Shown here: one piece after another, positions 1-6,400 of the stretch
How positions within the stretch are numbered: the stretch's first letter is position 1
Layout: every line of letters starts with the position of its first letter
Source of the DNA: Collinsella sp.
GTDB lineage: Bacteria; Actinomycetota; Coriobacteriia; Coriobacteriales; Coriobacteriaceae
Assembly (NCBI GenBank): GCA_022720335.1
Contig: JAIHVJ010000086.1
Coordinates: 1 to 9,805 of the forward strand
Direction of reading: 5' to 3'
DNA length: 9,805 nt
Position numbers and translations under genes: made by a program
The notes under the pieces: model-generated
Told to the model about the DNA's origin: nothing
Seen by the model: only the letters and a program-made list of their open reading frames with translations
The model's database searches: none

Positions 1-16
1 GTAGGGTGACCTGTCC

Positions 17-50
17 GGCCGGGGCGGGGCCGAGTTTCCCCGCCCCGGCC
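17..50. other. GC-rich perfect hairpin
   Basis: Arms GGCCGGGGCGGGG (17-29) and CCCCGCCCCGGCC (38-50) are perfect 13-bp complements around an 8-nt loop. No T-run follows on either strand, so it is not a textbook intrinsic terminator, although it could end transcription of a gene lying to the left. GGTGAC occurs just outside both arms (5-10 and 54-59). It sits directly before the truncated surface-protein tail, so it may mark the join between unrelated sequences. Confidence 0.6.
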
Positions 51-54
51 TGCG

Positions 55-327
55 GTGACGTGGTTGTGCCGTGTGCTGCAGAAGGGGCTTTGTGCGTCCG
101 GTGGCAATCAGGGTTCCGGCAACGGTGGGCAGACATCCGGCGGTTCGAACGATGGCGCCCAGGCGGGAAAGCCCGCTGGTGACAAGGCTCAGGGTGGCAA
201 GTCCGCTAACTCACTTGCGAGCACCGGTGATCAAACGGTGGCGACCGTCGCCGCGATCGGCGGCCTGGGTGCCGCGATCGCCGCAATCGGAGTCTTCCTT
301 GCTCGTTTCCGCCGCAAGGAAGACTAG
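55..327 (+). pseudogene. Orphan C-terminal tail of a sortase-anchored surface protein
   Basis: The reading frame opens only after an in-frame TGA at 7-9, and the GTG at 55 has no Shine-Dalgarno sequence. About the first 13 residues match nothing recognisable. From about 97 onward the product is a Gly/Ser/Asn-rich wall-spanning linker, then a sorting signal LASTGD (214-231), a hydrophobic helix rich in Ala, Gly and Ile, and a basic end (ARFRRKED). The linker shares AGKPAGDKAQGGK with the C-terminus of the giant glycosidase at 9420-9670, and the membrane helix is also clearly related (GDQT-ATVA--GGLGA-IAAIG). LAxTG is the type of signal associated with class E sortases of actinobacteria, which is family knowledge. 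There is no signal peptide and no extracellular domain, so I infer the 3' remnant of a larger paralogous gene. It could instead be a donor cassette left by recombination. Confidence 0.75.
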
Positions 328-360
328 CGCGAGCGATTGACAATCGCACACGTTTCCCAA

Positions 361-393
361 GAGGGCCGCGGTAACCGTCGCGGCCCTCACTTT
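361..393 (+). terminator. Hairpin terminator after the orphan tail
   Basis: GAGGGCCGCG (361-370) pairs perfectly with CGCGGCCCTC (379-388) around an 8-nt loop and is followed by ACTTT, a weak U-tract. It lies 34 nt after the stop codon at 325-327. The stem is strong but the T-run is short. Confidence 0.65.
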
Positions 394-494
394 ACCGGAG
401 CGGTCTGAGGACTCGCGTCTTTCGCTTCGGACTGCTGCGCAGGGTCAATCAGGCGGAGATCTCACCCGTGTCGGGTTTGCGATAGCTTGACGAA

Positions 495-500
495 TATAAT
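495..500 (+). promoter_or_regulatory. Candidate -10 box (TATAAT) for the ATPase gene
   Basis: A perfect TATAAT lies about 95 nt before the ATPase start at 595 in locally AT-rich DNA. No convincing -35 hexamer sits at 16-18 nt spacing; the TTGACG at 487-492 is far too close to pair with it. If it is used, the transcript leader would include the inverted repeat at 523-562. Confidence 0.3.
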
Positions 501-522
501 TACGCGAAATCTAGGATTTCTC

Positions 523-562
523 AAAAACGCGAAGTAGATGATATATTGTACTTCGCGTTTTT
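523..562. promoter_or_regulatory. 14-bp perfect inverted repeat in the ATPase leader
   Basis: AAAAACGCGAAGTA (523-536) and TACTTCGCGTTTTT (549-562) are perfect complements with a 12-nt spacer. The stem followed by a T-run (preceded by an A-run on the other side) has the form of a bidirectional intrinsic terminator. It lies only 33 nt before the ATPase start, so it may equally be an attenuator or a protein operator. GCGAAGT recurs in direct orientation at 580-586, next to the start codon, which fits a repeated binding half-site. Confidence 0.6.
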
Positions 563-594
563 CAGTTAATCTTAATTTTGCGAAGTGGATTGCC

Positions 595-1806
595 ATGAGA
601 CTTATTAATCGACCGTTCTATATGGATAAGCTCTCCAAGGTGGCGGGTTCGCCAGACATCAAGGTGATTACCGGAATCAGGCGATGCGGAAAATCGAAAT
701 TGCTTGAGGCGTTTGCCAGCCAACTTCGTTCAAACGACCCCTCGGCCAACGTCATACACGTCAACTTCAATCTACTTGAGTTCGAGCCGTTGGCGGAATA
801 CCATGCGCTGCATACATATGTGGAAAAGCATTATATCGAGGGTTGCCGGAATATCGTCATGATCGACGAGGTCCAGATGTGTGAAGGGTTCGAGCGGGCT
901 ATCAACAGTCTTCATGCGTCAGAGAAATATGACATTTACATCACGGGGTCGAATGCCTTTCTTCTCTCAAGCGACCTCTCGACGTTGTTCACGGGAAGAA
1001 CGGTGGAGATCGAGGTCTTTCCGTTTTCACTTGCGGAGTTCTCGGCGTATCACGAGATCACTTCTCCAGCCGAGGCCCTTGCTCGCTATGTCCGCGAGGG
1101 AGGAATGCCGGGTTCCTATATCTACCAGGACGAAAGGATGCGTTTCTCATACATCTCGGATGTGCTTGAAACTCTTATCCTGCGCGACATCAGACAAAAA
1201 TATCGTATACGTAATGCGGAGCAGCTTAAACGTTCCTGCGAGTTCCTGATGGATAACGTCGGAAACATCTCTTCTCTCAAGGGGATGGCGGCTGAGCTGT
1301 CACGAGCGAACCTTAAGATAAGCGACAAGACGCTGGCTGTGTATATCGACTACCTGTGTGATGCGTTTGCGTTCTACCGGTTTCGTCGCTTTGACGTCTC
1401 AGGAAAGAAATACCTGTCGACGGGAGATAAATACTACCTGGCCGACCACTCGTTTCGCTACGCCGCGCTTGGTACGAAAAAGCTCGATTTTGGCCATGTT
1501 TACGAGAATATGGTGGCAATCGAGCTTATGCGCCGCGGATGGGAAGTCTACGTGGGCGTTCTCTACCAAAAGGAAGTAGACTTTGTCGCCATCAGGCGTG
1601 ACCGCCGTGTCTATATCCAGGTGAGTGACGACATTTCCCAAGAAGCGACGCTTGAGCGTGAGCTTGATCCGCTGCGACGGATTCGAGACGCCTATCCCAA
1701 GTGCGTCATCGCCCGAACAGGGCACGAAACGACTGATTGGGATGGCATCAAGGTCGTCGACCTGGCACGATGGCTTATGGGTGAATCAGGCGAGCTGGCC
1801 GTCTAG
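595..1806 (+). CDS. AAA_14/DUF4143-type ATPase
   Basis: A 403-aa protein. I start it at ATG 595 because the family normally begins just before this point (MRLINRPFYMDKL) and the upstream in-frame ATG at 538 lies inside the inverted repeat; the Shine-Dalgarno sequence is weak. The N-terminal half is a P-loop ATPase: Walker A GIRRCGKS (residues 27-34, K33), Walker B IVMIDEVQ with D91 and E92, and a sensor-like TGSN (117-120) followed by LFTGR. The C-terminal half matches DUF4143, with YENMVAIELMRRGW (E304), KEVDFV (D329) and YIQVS (Q342), an arrangement that resembles a degenerate PD-(D/E)xK nuclease fold. Proteins of this type are common, often solitary and variable between strains; their cellular role is not established. 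It appears to be monocistronic: a 66-nt palindrome and a new promoter region separate it from the toxin-antitoxin operon. Base composition is lower in GC than the giant surface gene, consistent with accessory origin. Confidence 0.9.
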   Translation: MRLINRPFYMDKLSKVAGSPDIKVITGIRRCGKSKLLEAFASQLRSNDPSANVIHVNFNLLEFEPLAEYHALHTYVEKHYIEGCRNIVMIDEVQMCEGFERAINSLHASEKYDIYITGSNAFLLSSDLSTLFTGRTVEIEVFPFSLAEFSAYHEITSPAEALARYVREGGMPGSYIYQDERMRFSYISDVLETLILRDIRQKYRIRNAEQLKRSCEFLMDNVGNISSLKGMAAELSRANLKISDKTLAVYIDYLCDAFAFYRFRRFDVSGKKYLSTGDKYYLADHSFRYAALGTKKLDFGHVYENMVAIELMRRGWEVYVGVLYQKEVDFVAIRRDRRVYIQVSDDISQEATLERELDPLRRIRDAYPKCVIARTGHETTDWDGIKVVDLARWLMGESGELAV

Positions 1807-1832
1807 CACGCGATGACGCGGGCTGGAACGAA

Positions 1833-1898
1833 CGAGCGAGGATTCCGTCCCGCGAGGAGGCCAATACGGCCCTCTTCGAGGGACGGAATCCTCGCTCG
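1833..1898. repeat. 66-nt intergenic palindrome (19-bp perfect outer stem)
   Basis: CGAGCGAGGATTCCGTCCC (1833-1851) is matched by its exact reverse complement at 1880-1898. The interior continues pairing: CGAGGAGG (1853-1860) faces CCTCTTCG (1871-1878) with one G-T wobble. The whole forms a near-continuous hairpin with a small loop. It begins 27 nt after the ATPase stop codon. No T-run follows, so it is not a standard terminator; a REP/BIME-like palindrome, a factor-dependent transcription end or mRNA-stabilising stem are possible. Confidence 0.8.
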
Positions 1899-1979
1899 AT
1901 CTCTTGGCGGGACATTTTGCTCGGTCGATGATCAACGGTTGGTGGAAAGCGATGCCTCGTCCGTGCCACTATTCCGTGA

Positions 1980-2006
1980 TTGCTGGTATTTTCTGCATGC
2001 TAAAAT
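1980..2006 (+). promoter_or_regulatory. Candidate promoter of the toxin-antitoxin operon
   Basis: TTGCTG (1980-1985) and TAAAAT (2001-2006) resemble -35 and -10 boxes, but their spacing of 15 nt is short. The -10 candidate sits in the spacer of the inverted repeat at 1989-2018, the usual geometry for an autoregulated toxin-antitoxin promoter. Confidence 0.4.
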
Positions 2007-2018
2007 GAATGCATAAAA
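1989..2018. promoter_or_regulatory. Candidate antitoxin operator (imperfect inverted repeat)
   Basis: TTTTCTGCAT (1989-1998) and ATGCATAAAA (2009-2018) are inverted with 9 of 10 positions matching and a 10-nt spacer that contains the candidate -10 box. Phd/YefM-type antitoxins generally repress their own operon by binding palindromes over the promoter, so this is the expected place and shape for such an operator. Binding is inferred. Confidence 0.45.
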
Positions 2019-2030
2019 GACTTTATATTT

Positions 2031-2035
2031 GGAGG
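2031..2035 (+). promoter_or_regulatory. Shine-Dalgarno site fixing the antitoxin start
   Basis: GGAGG lies 5 nt before ATG 2041. It overlaps the possible upstream TTG start at 2029, which rules that start out and sets the antitoxin N-terminus at MPALKML. Confidence 0.8.
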
Positions 2036-2040
2036 TCTCG

Positions 2041-2361
2041 ATGCCTGCTTTAAAGATGCTCGACAATCTTGTTCCCATCAGCGATTTCAGTCACGGTAAG
2101 GGTCCCGCTGCGTTTTCGAGAGTGAGCAACGACAACCCGGTTGTAGTTTTGAAACACAACAAGCCGGCGTTCGTTATCGTGACGCCCGATGAATACCGAG
2201 AGGCTAAGCAGGCGGAGGAGGACCTCGCCTTGTTGACGTTGGCCCTTAAGAGGACGGCTGCGACAAGCGATGATGAACTCGTTTCCCTATCTGATGTTAT
2301 GGCAGAGTTGGGTGTGGGCCAGGACGAACTCGATCAGATGGATGAGGTCGAGTTTGAATGA
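2041..2361 (+). CDS. Type II antitoxin, Phd/YefM-like
   Basis: A 106-aa protein, typical in size for the family. The N-terminal half carries the Phd/YefM DNA-binding pattern: VPISDFSHGKGPAAF (about residues 11-25), then a beta-hairpin region NPVVVLKHNKPAFVIVTPDEY (about 37-57). The C-terminal half is acidic (DDELVSLSDV, then DELDQMDEVEFE at the end) and would be the flexible toxin-wrapping segment. It should neutralise the downstream RelE-like toxin by direct binding and, with it, repress the operon through the inverted repeat at 1989-2018. Its stop codon overlaps the toxin start (ATGA at 2358-2361), implying translational coupling. Family assignment comes from motif recognition and context; the pairing of a Phd/YefM antitoxin with a RelE-superfamily toxin is common. 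Confidence 0.88.
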   Translation: MPALKMLDNLVPISDFSHGKGPAAFSRVSNDNPVVVLKHNKPAFVIVTPDEYREAKQAEEDLALLTLALKRTAATSDDELVSLSDVMAELGVGQDELDQMDEVEFE

Positions 2362-2708
2362 GCGGGTACGAAGTCGCTTTCTACCCGGATACTCTCAAGG
2401 ATCTCAAGCGTCTCGATGGTTCCCAGCGAAAACACGTGTTTAAGGCTATAGAAAGAATCAGAACGAACCCATTGCCGCAGAACGAAGGCGGATTCGGCAA
2501 GCCTCTTGGAAACAAGGCAGGCACGGATTTGACGGGCTTCATGAAAATCAAGCTCAGGGGAAGTGGCATTCGGATTGTGTACCGCCTCATTAAAATCAAA
2601 GGAAAAATGGCCATCGTAGTGGTAGGCGCTCGTGAAGACATGGAAGCGTACCGAACCGCCCAAAGGCGTGCGATTGATTTCGAGAAGTGGGCGGAAGAGG
2701 CTCTCTAA
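2358..2708 (+). CDS. relE: RelE-family mRNA interferase toxin
   Basis: A 116-aa protein. After an N-terminal YEVAFYPDTLKDLKRL strand-helix region, the core YKIKLRSSGYR of E. coli RelE is closely matched by MKIKLRGSGIR, followed by IVYRL and then VVVGAREDMEAY. Aligning with E. coli RelE by memory places K63, K65, R72, R92 and Y98 at the catalytic positions K52, K54, R61, R81 and Y87, so the active site appears complete. RelE toxins cut mRNA in the ribosomal A site and are held inactive by their antitoxin. The start overlaps the antitoxin stop by 4 nt, so expression depends on antitoxin translation. The C-terminal extension (RTAQRRAIDFEKWAEEAL) is longer than in E. coli RelE. An intrinsic terminator follows at 2762-2800. 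Confidence 0.9.
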   Translation: MSGYEVAFYPDTLKDLKRLDGSQRKHVFKAIERIRTNPLPQNEGGFGKPLGNKAGTDLTGFMKIKLRGSGIRIVYRLIKIKGKMAIVVVGAREDMEAYRTAQRRAIDFEKWAEEAL

Positions 2709-2761
2709 CTTCATGGGCGAAAACAGGAATGCAGCGATGTGCTTCAGGTGTGCGAGTTTTG

Positions 2762-2800
2762 AAAGGCTCTGGTGATTCGGAGGTCCGCCAGAGCCTTTTT
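2762..2800 (+). terminator. Intrinsic terminator of the toxin-antitoxin operon
   Basis: AAAGGCTCTGG (2762-2772) pairs perfectly with CCAGAGCCTTT (2788-2798) around a 15-nt loop, and the stem runs into TTTTT (2796-2800). It lies about 55 nt after the toxin stop codon. Confidence 0.85.
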
Positions 2801-2820
2801 CTATCTGTGGACATTCCTCT

Positions 2821-3024
2821 TGGACAGTTAGTTCAGATACGTATTTTTCAGAGGACGTGTGGAGGCCAATTTGGGCACAATTGAGCTATTTTTGATAGTC
2901 TGGACCGACAAGGCCGCGCGGGCAATAGCGAGAAAGACCTATTATTAGATCTAAAGCGACTTAAAACCAGTTTGTTAGCGCCAATTAGCACCGCCAAAAT
3001 ATACGTATCTGAACTAACTGTCCA
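2821..3024. mobile_element. 204-bp MITE-like element with 24-bp perfect terminal inverted repeats
   Basis: The sequence beginning TGGACAGTTAGTTCAG at 2821-2844 is repeated as its exact 24-bp reverse complement at 3001-3024. The 156 bp between is AT-rich and has no open reading frame of note. A 24-bp perfect match is far beyond chance. The size, the lack of coding capacity and the terminal inverted repeats fit a miniature inverted-repeat element mobilised in trans, or the remnant of an insertion sequence. I see no clear target-site duplication and do not recognise the IS family. It sits between the toxin-antitoxin terminator and the giant gene's upstream region. Confidence 0.65.
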
Positions 3025-3057
3025 CCACCCTCCAACAACCTCCTATTTCAAATCAAA

Positions 3058-3101
3058 TCAGCCACCGTGCGTCATGGATATTCCCGGTGGGTCGCGGGGT
3101 G
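3058..3101. repeat. 44-nt dispersed repeat, copy 1
   Basis: This stretch (core GTCATGG, then CCCGGT-GGTCG-GGGGTG) matches 9737-9780 at 36 of 44 positions without gaps. It lies about 380 nt before the giant gene start. The function is unknown. Since both copies lie between a terminator and (for copy 1 at least) a following gene, an upstream regulatory element is one possibility; a dispersed non-coding repeat is another. Confidence 0.6.
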
Positions 3102-3153
3102 GCGGCTACGACTTTCCCTCAGGATAATTCGCGAAGCCCGTTTTCCGAGGAAA

Positions 3154-3360
3154 GGTATTGGTTATGTAATACCAGTTAAACAGTAAAACTATGCTTAAGT
3201 GGTATCTGGCTGGAGAACCAATTGGTATGGTTGATTAGACCCACTTCGCCATCTACGTTCATTTTTATACCGCTGGGAGAATTCCAAACTTAATTTGCGC
3301 AACTGCTCACGTATGCTGGTGCAACCTTATAGGTGGCTATCTGGTTACTACCAGTTGACC
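3154..3360. promoter_or_regulatory. Cluster of GGTAT/ATACC-type sites upstream of the GH31 gene
   Basis: GGTATT (3154-3159) and AATACC (3168-3173) form an inverted pair. ACCAATTGGT (3217-3226) is a perfect palindrome. CTGGT and ACCAG (3341-3354) form another inverted pair. TAATACCAGTTAAAC (3167-3181) recurs as TACTACCAGTTGACC (3346-3360) with 12 of 15 identical. Further GGTAT copies lie at 3201 and 3224. The density of related half-sites in an otherwise gene-free stretch suggests a multi-site operator for a regulator of the surface enzyme, but no regulator gene is in the window. I cannot name a convincing -35/-10 pair here. Confidence 0.35.
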
Positions 3361-3402
3361 CCTTGGTAACGGGTGGGCCAATTGTACGGAATGTACCGAA
3401 CA

Positions 3403-3410
3403 CCCCCCCC
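3403..3410 (+). repeat. Homopolymer tract of eight cytosines before the GH31 gene
   Basis: Eight consecutive C residues lie about 72 nt before the GTG start, just after two tandem 9-mers (GTACGGAAT and GTACCGAAC, 3384-3401). Homopolymer runs near promoters of surface-protein genes can change length by slipped-strand mispairing and switch expression; whether this one does is not visible from a single sequence. Confidence 0.6.
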
Positions 3411-3471
3411 GTTTGATGCGTTCGCCCATGCTGCGGGGCGCGCGTCCGCGACACTTCCGCATGTCGGAGGG

Positions 3472-3477
3472 AAGGAG
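3472..3477 (+). promoter_or_regulatory. Shine-Dalgarno site fixing a GTG start
   Basis: AAGGAG lies 5 nt before GTG 3483 and supports this non-ATG start, which is immediately followed by a good signal peptide. A second purine-rich GGAGG sits just upstream at 3466-3470. Confidence 0.8.
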
Positions 3478-3482
3478 TCCAG

Positions 3483-6400
3483 GTGCGTAGGAATTCCATT
3501 TTTACGAAACGATGGGTGAAGGGAAGCGCAGTCCTCGTTGCCACGGCAGCGACGCTCGTGTTCGCCAGTCCCCAGCAGGCGGTTGCCACGCCACTCAAGG
3601 GCGTCGAATCGGCGACCGTGTCTCAGTCTGCCTCGAACGTCGTTGACATCGATTTCGCCGGCGGCATCAAGGGCCGCATTACGTTCCTCGAGGACGGTAT
3701 TTTCCGTTACAACGTTGATCCCAAGGGTGAGTTTTCCGAGTACGCAACGCCGCGCAGTAAGTCCCACACGGCTAAGATCCAGGCCCAGCCCGATGCCTCG
3801 GACACCTACAGCAAGCCGAGTGCGACGGTTGCCGACAAGGGCAACACTATCGAGATCAGCGGTGGAAAGGCGACCGTGATCCTGGACAAGGCGACTGGCA
3901 AGATGAGCATCAAGTCGGGCGACCGTGTCGTGGTCTCCGAGTCCGCGTCCCTCGACCTTGATAAGAAGGGCACCGTACAGACGCTCGCCAAGGAGAAGTC
4001 CGAGAACTTCTTTGGCGGCGGTACTCAGAACGGCCGCTTCCTGCACACCAACCAGACTATCGCCATCTCCAACACCAACAACTGGACCGATGGCGGCGTT
4101 GCTTCGCCCAACCCGTTCTACTGGACGAGTGACGGTTACGGCGTGCTCCGAAACACGTTTGCAGAGGGTTCCTACGACTTCGGTTCCACGGACGCATCAA
4201 CAGTCACGACTTCGCACAGCGAGAATGAGTTCGACGCCTACTACTTCGTGGCGACCAATGAGGGCGCCTCGAACGTGGCGACCGAGATGCTGCAGGACTA
4301 CTACAAGGTGACCGGTAATCCGGTACTGCTGCCCGAGTACGGTTTCTACCTGGGTCATCTGAATGCCTATAACCGTGATGGCTGGTCAACGACCTCGGGT
4401 CAGAAGAAGTGGGAGACCAAGGGCAGCAAGTCCTCGAGCAAGGAGGGCGACGTTAAGTACGAGTCTGGCATGGCGACGGGCTACAAGCTCGACGGCACGC
4501 TTGCGGCCGAGACGCTCAACGGTGAGGGCCCCACGGTCGATACCGAGAACATGAAGGCGACCGATTTCGACCGCCAATTCTCCGCCCAGCGGGTTATCGA
4601 TGACTACGAGGACAACGACATGCCGCTCGGCTGGTTCCTGCCGAACGACGGATACGGTGCCGGCTATGGCCAGAACGGTTATTACAAGACCGGCGGCGTC
4701 AACTCCGACGGAACGAGTTCAGCCGAGCGCCTCAACGCCGTGCGTGCCAACGTCGACAACCTTAAGAAGTTTACCGAGTATGCTAACTCCAAGGGTGTGA
4801 GCACGGGTCTGTGGACCCAGTCTAACCTGGAGCCTGACAGCAACTCCGAGACCCCGTGGCATTTGCTTCGCGATTTCGACGCCGAGGTCAAGACGGGCGG
4901 CATTACCACCCTCAAGACCGACGTCGCTTGGGTGGGCTCTGGCTACTCCTTTGGCCTCAACGGCATCAAGACGGCCTACGATACGGTGACGACCGGCGCC
5001 AACAAGCGCCCCAACATCATCACGCTTGACGGTTGGGCCGGCACGCAGCGCTTTGGCGGCATCTGGACCGGCGATCAGTACGGCGGCAACTGGGAGTACA
5101 TCCGCTTCCACATCCCCACGTATATCGGTCAGAGCCTCTCGGGCAACCCCAACATCGGCTCCGATATGGACGGCATCTTTGGTGGCAGCCCCATCATCTC
5201 CGCGCGCGACTACCAGTGGAAGACGTTCACGCCCTCTATGCTCGACATGGACGGCTGGGGCACCTACCGCAAGTCGCCCATGACGCACGGCGATCCCTAC
5301 ACGGGCATTTCGCGCTTTTACCTCAAGCTCAAGGCGCAACTCATGCCCTATATCTACACGAGCGCGGCCTCGGCGGCCAACATCGACACGGGCAACGGCG
5401 ATACCGGCCTGCCCATGATCCGCGCCATGCTGCTCTCCGACAACTCCGAGTACGCCGCAAGCACCTCGACGCAGTATCAGTACATGTTCGGTGAGAACTT
5501 CCTGGTGGCACCGGTGTATCAGGATACCCAGGCAGATGAGAACGGCAACGACGTTCGCAATGGTATCTACCTTCCCAACTACGGCACCGACGAGAATCCC
5601 ACCATCTGGATTGACTACTTCTCGGGTAAGCAGTACCGCGGCGGCCAGGTCCTCAACAACTACGATGCTCCGCTTTGGAAGTTGCCGCTCTTTGTAAAGG
5701 CCAACGCCATCGTGCCGATGTATGCCGAGAACAACAACCCCGAGGCCGTGACCGAGACTAACACCAAGGGCACCGATCGCAGCCAGCGTATCGTCGAGTT
5801 CTTCGCCACCGAGGGTGACGGCACCTTTACGCAGTACGAGGACGACGGCTCCTCCATCCAGAACAACACGACCGAGGACGATGCCTACGGCACGATCGAC
5901 AACATCTCCTACGGCGAGCACGTGAGCACCGTCTACAGCTCCAAGGCCACGGGCGGCACCGCCACCTTTACCGCCGAGGCTTCGCAGGGTGGCTACAACG
6001 GCTACGACTCCAACCGCACCACGACCTTCGTGGCCAACGTGTCCGCCAAGCCTGCGAGCGTCATCGCCAAGAATGGCGGCACTGCGCTCAACGTGACCGA
6101 GGTCGACTCACAGGAGGCTTTCGACGCCGCGACCCCCGAGGCTGGCCAAGCGGTCTACTTCTACAACGAAAGCCCCAACCTCAACCACTACGGCAGCGAT
6201 GCGGACAGCACCGAGGCCGAGAAGGGCGAGAGCTTCAACGACACTAAGATCACCACGAACCCCAAGGTCTACGTCAAGTTTGCGAAGACCGATGTCGCTG
6301 CAGCGGAGCAGACGCTCGAGCTGGGCGGTTTCGTGAACGCCGACGCCACGCTCGCGGCCGACCGCCTCAACGAGAACCTCTCCGCACCCGCGAACCTTGC

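Noticed and set aside
487..500. TTGACG plus TATAAT as a complete promoter
   Set aside because: Only 2 nt separate the hexamers, so they cannot act as a -35/-10 pair.
538..594. N-terminal extension of the ATPase from ATG 538
   Set aside because: The ATG lies in the spacer of the inverted repeat, the extra 19 residues look non-coding, and the conserved family N-terminus begins at 595.
1813..2016. Small forward open frame of 67 aa between the ATPase and the antitoxin
   Set aside because: It runs through the 66-nt palindrome and the toxin-antitoxin promoter, has no ribosome site and its two halves are similar only because of the inverted repeat.
2821..3024. CRISPR-like or tandem repeat array
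   Set aside because: Only two copies of the 24-bp sequence exist and they are inverted, which fits terminal inverted repeats rather than an array.
4719..5921. Long minus-strand open frame of 400 aa within the GH31 gene
   Set aside because: It is antisense to a region with clear GH31 catalytic motifs; long open frames on the opposite strand are expected in GC-rich coding DNA, and its protein is low-complexity Val/Gly/Arg without motifs.
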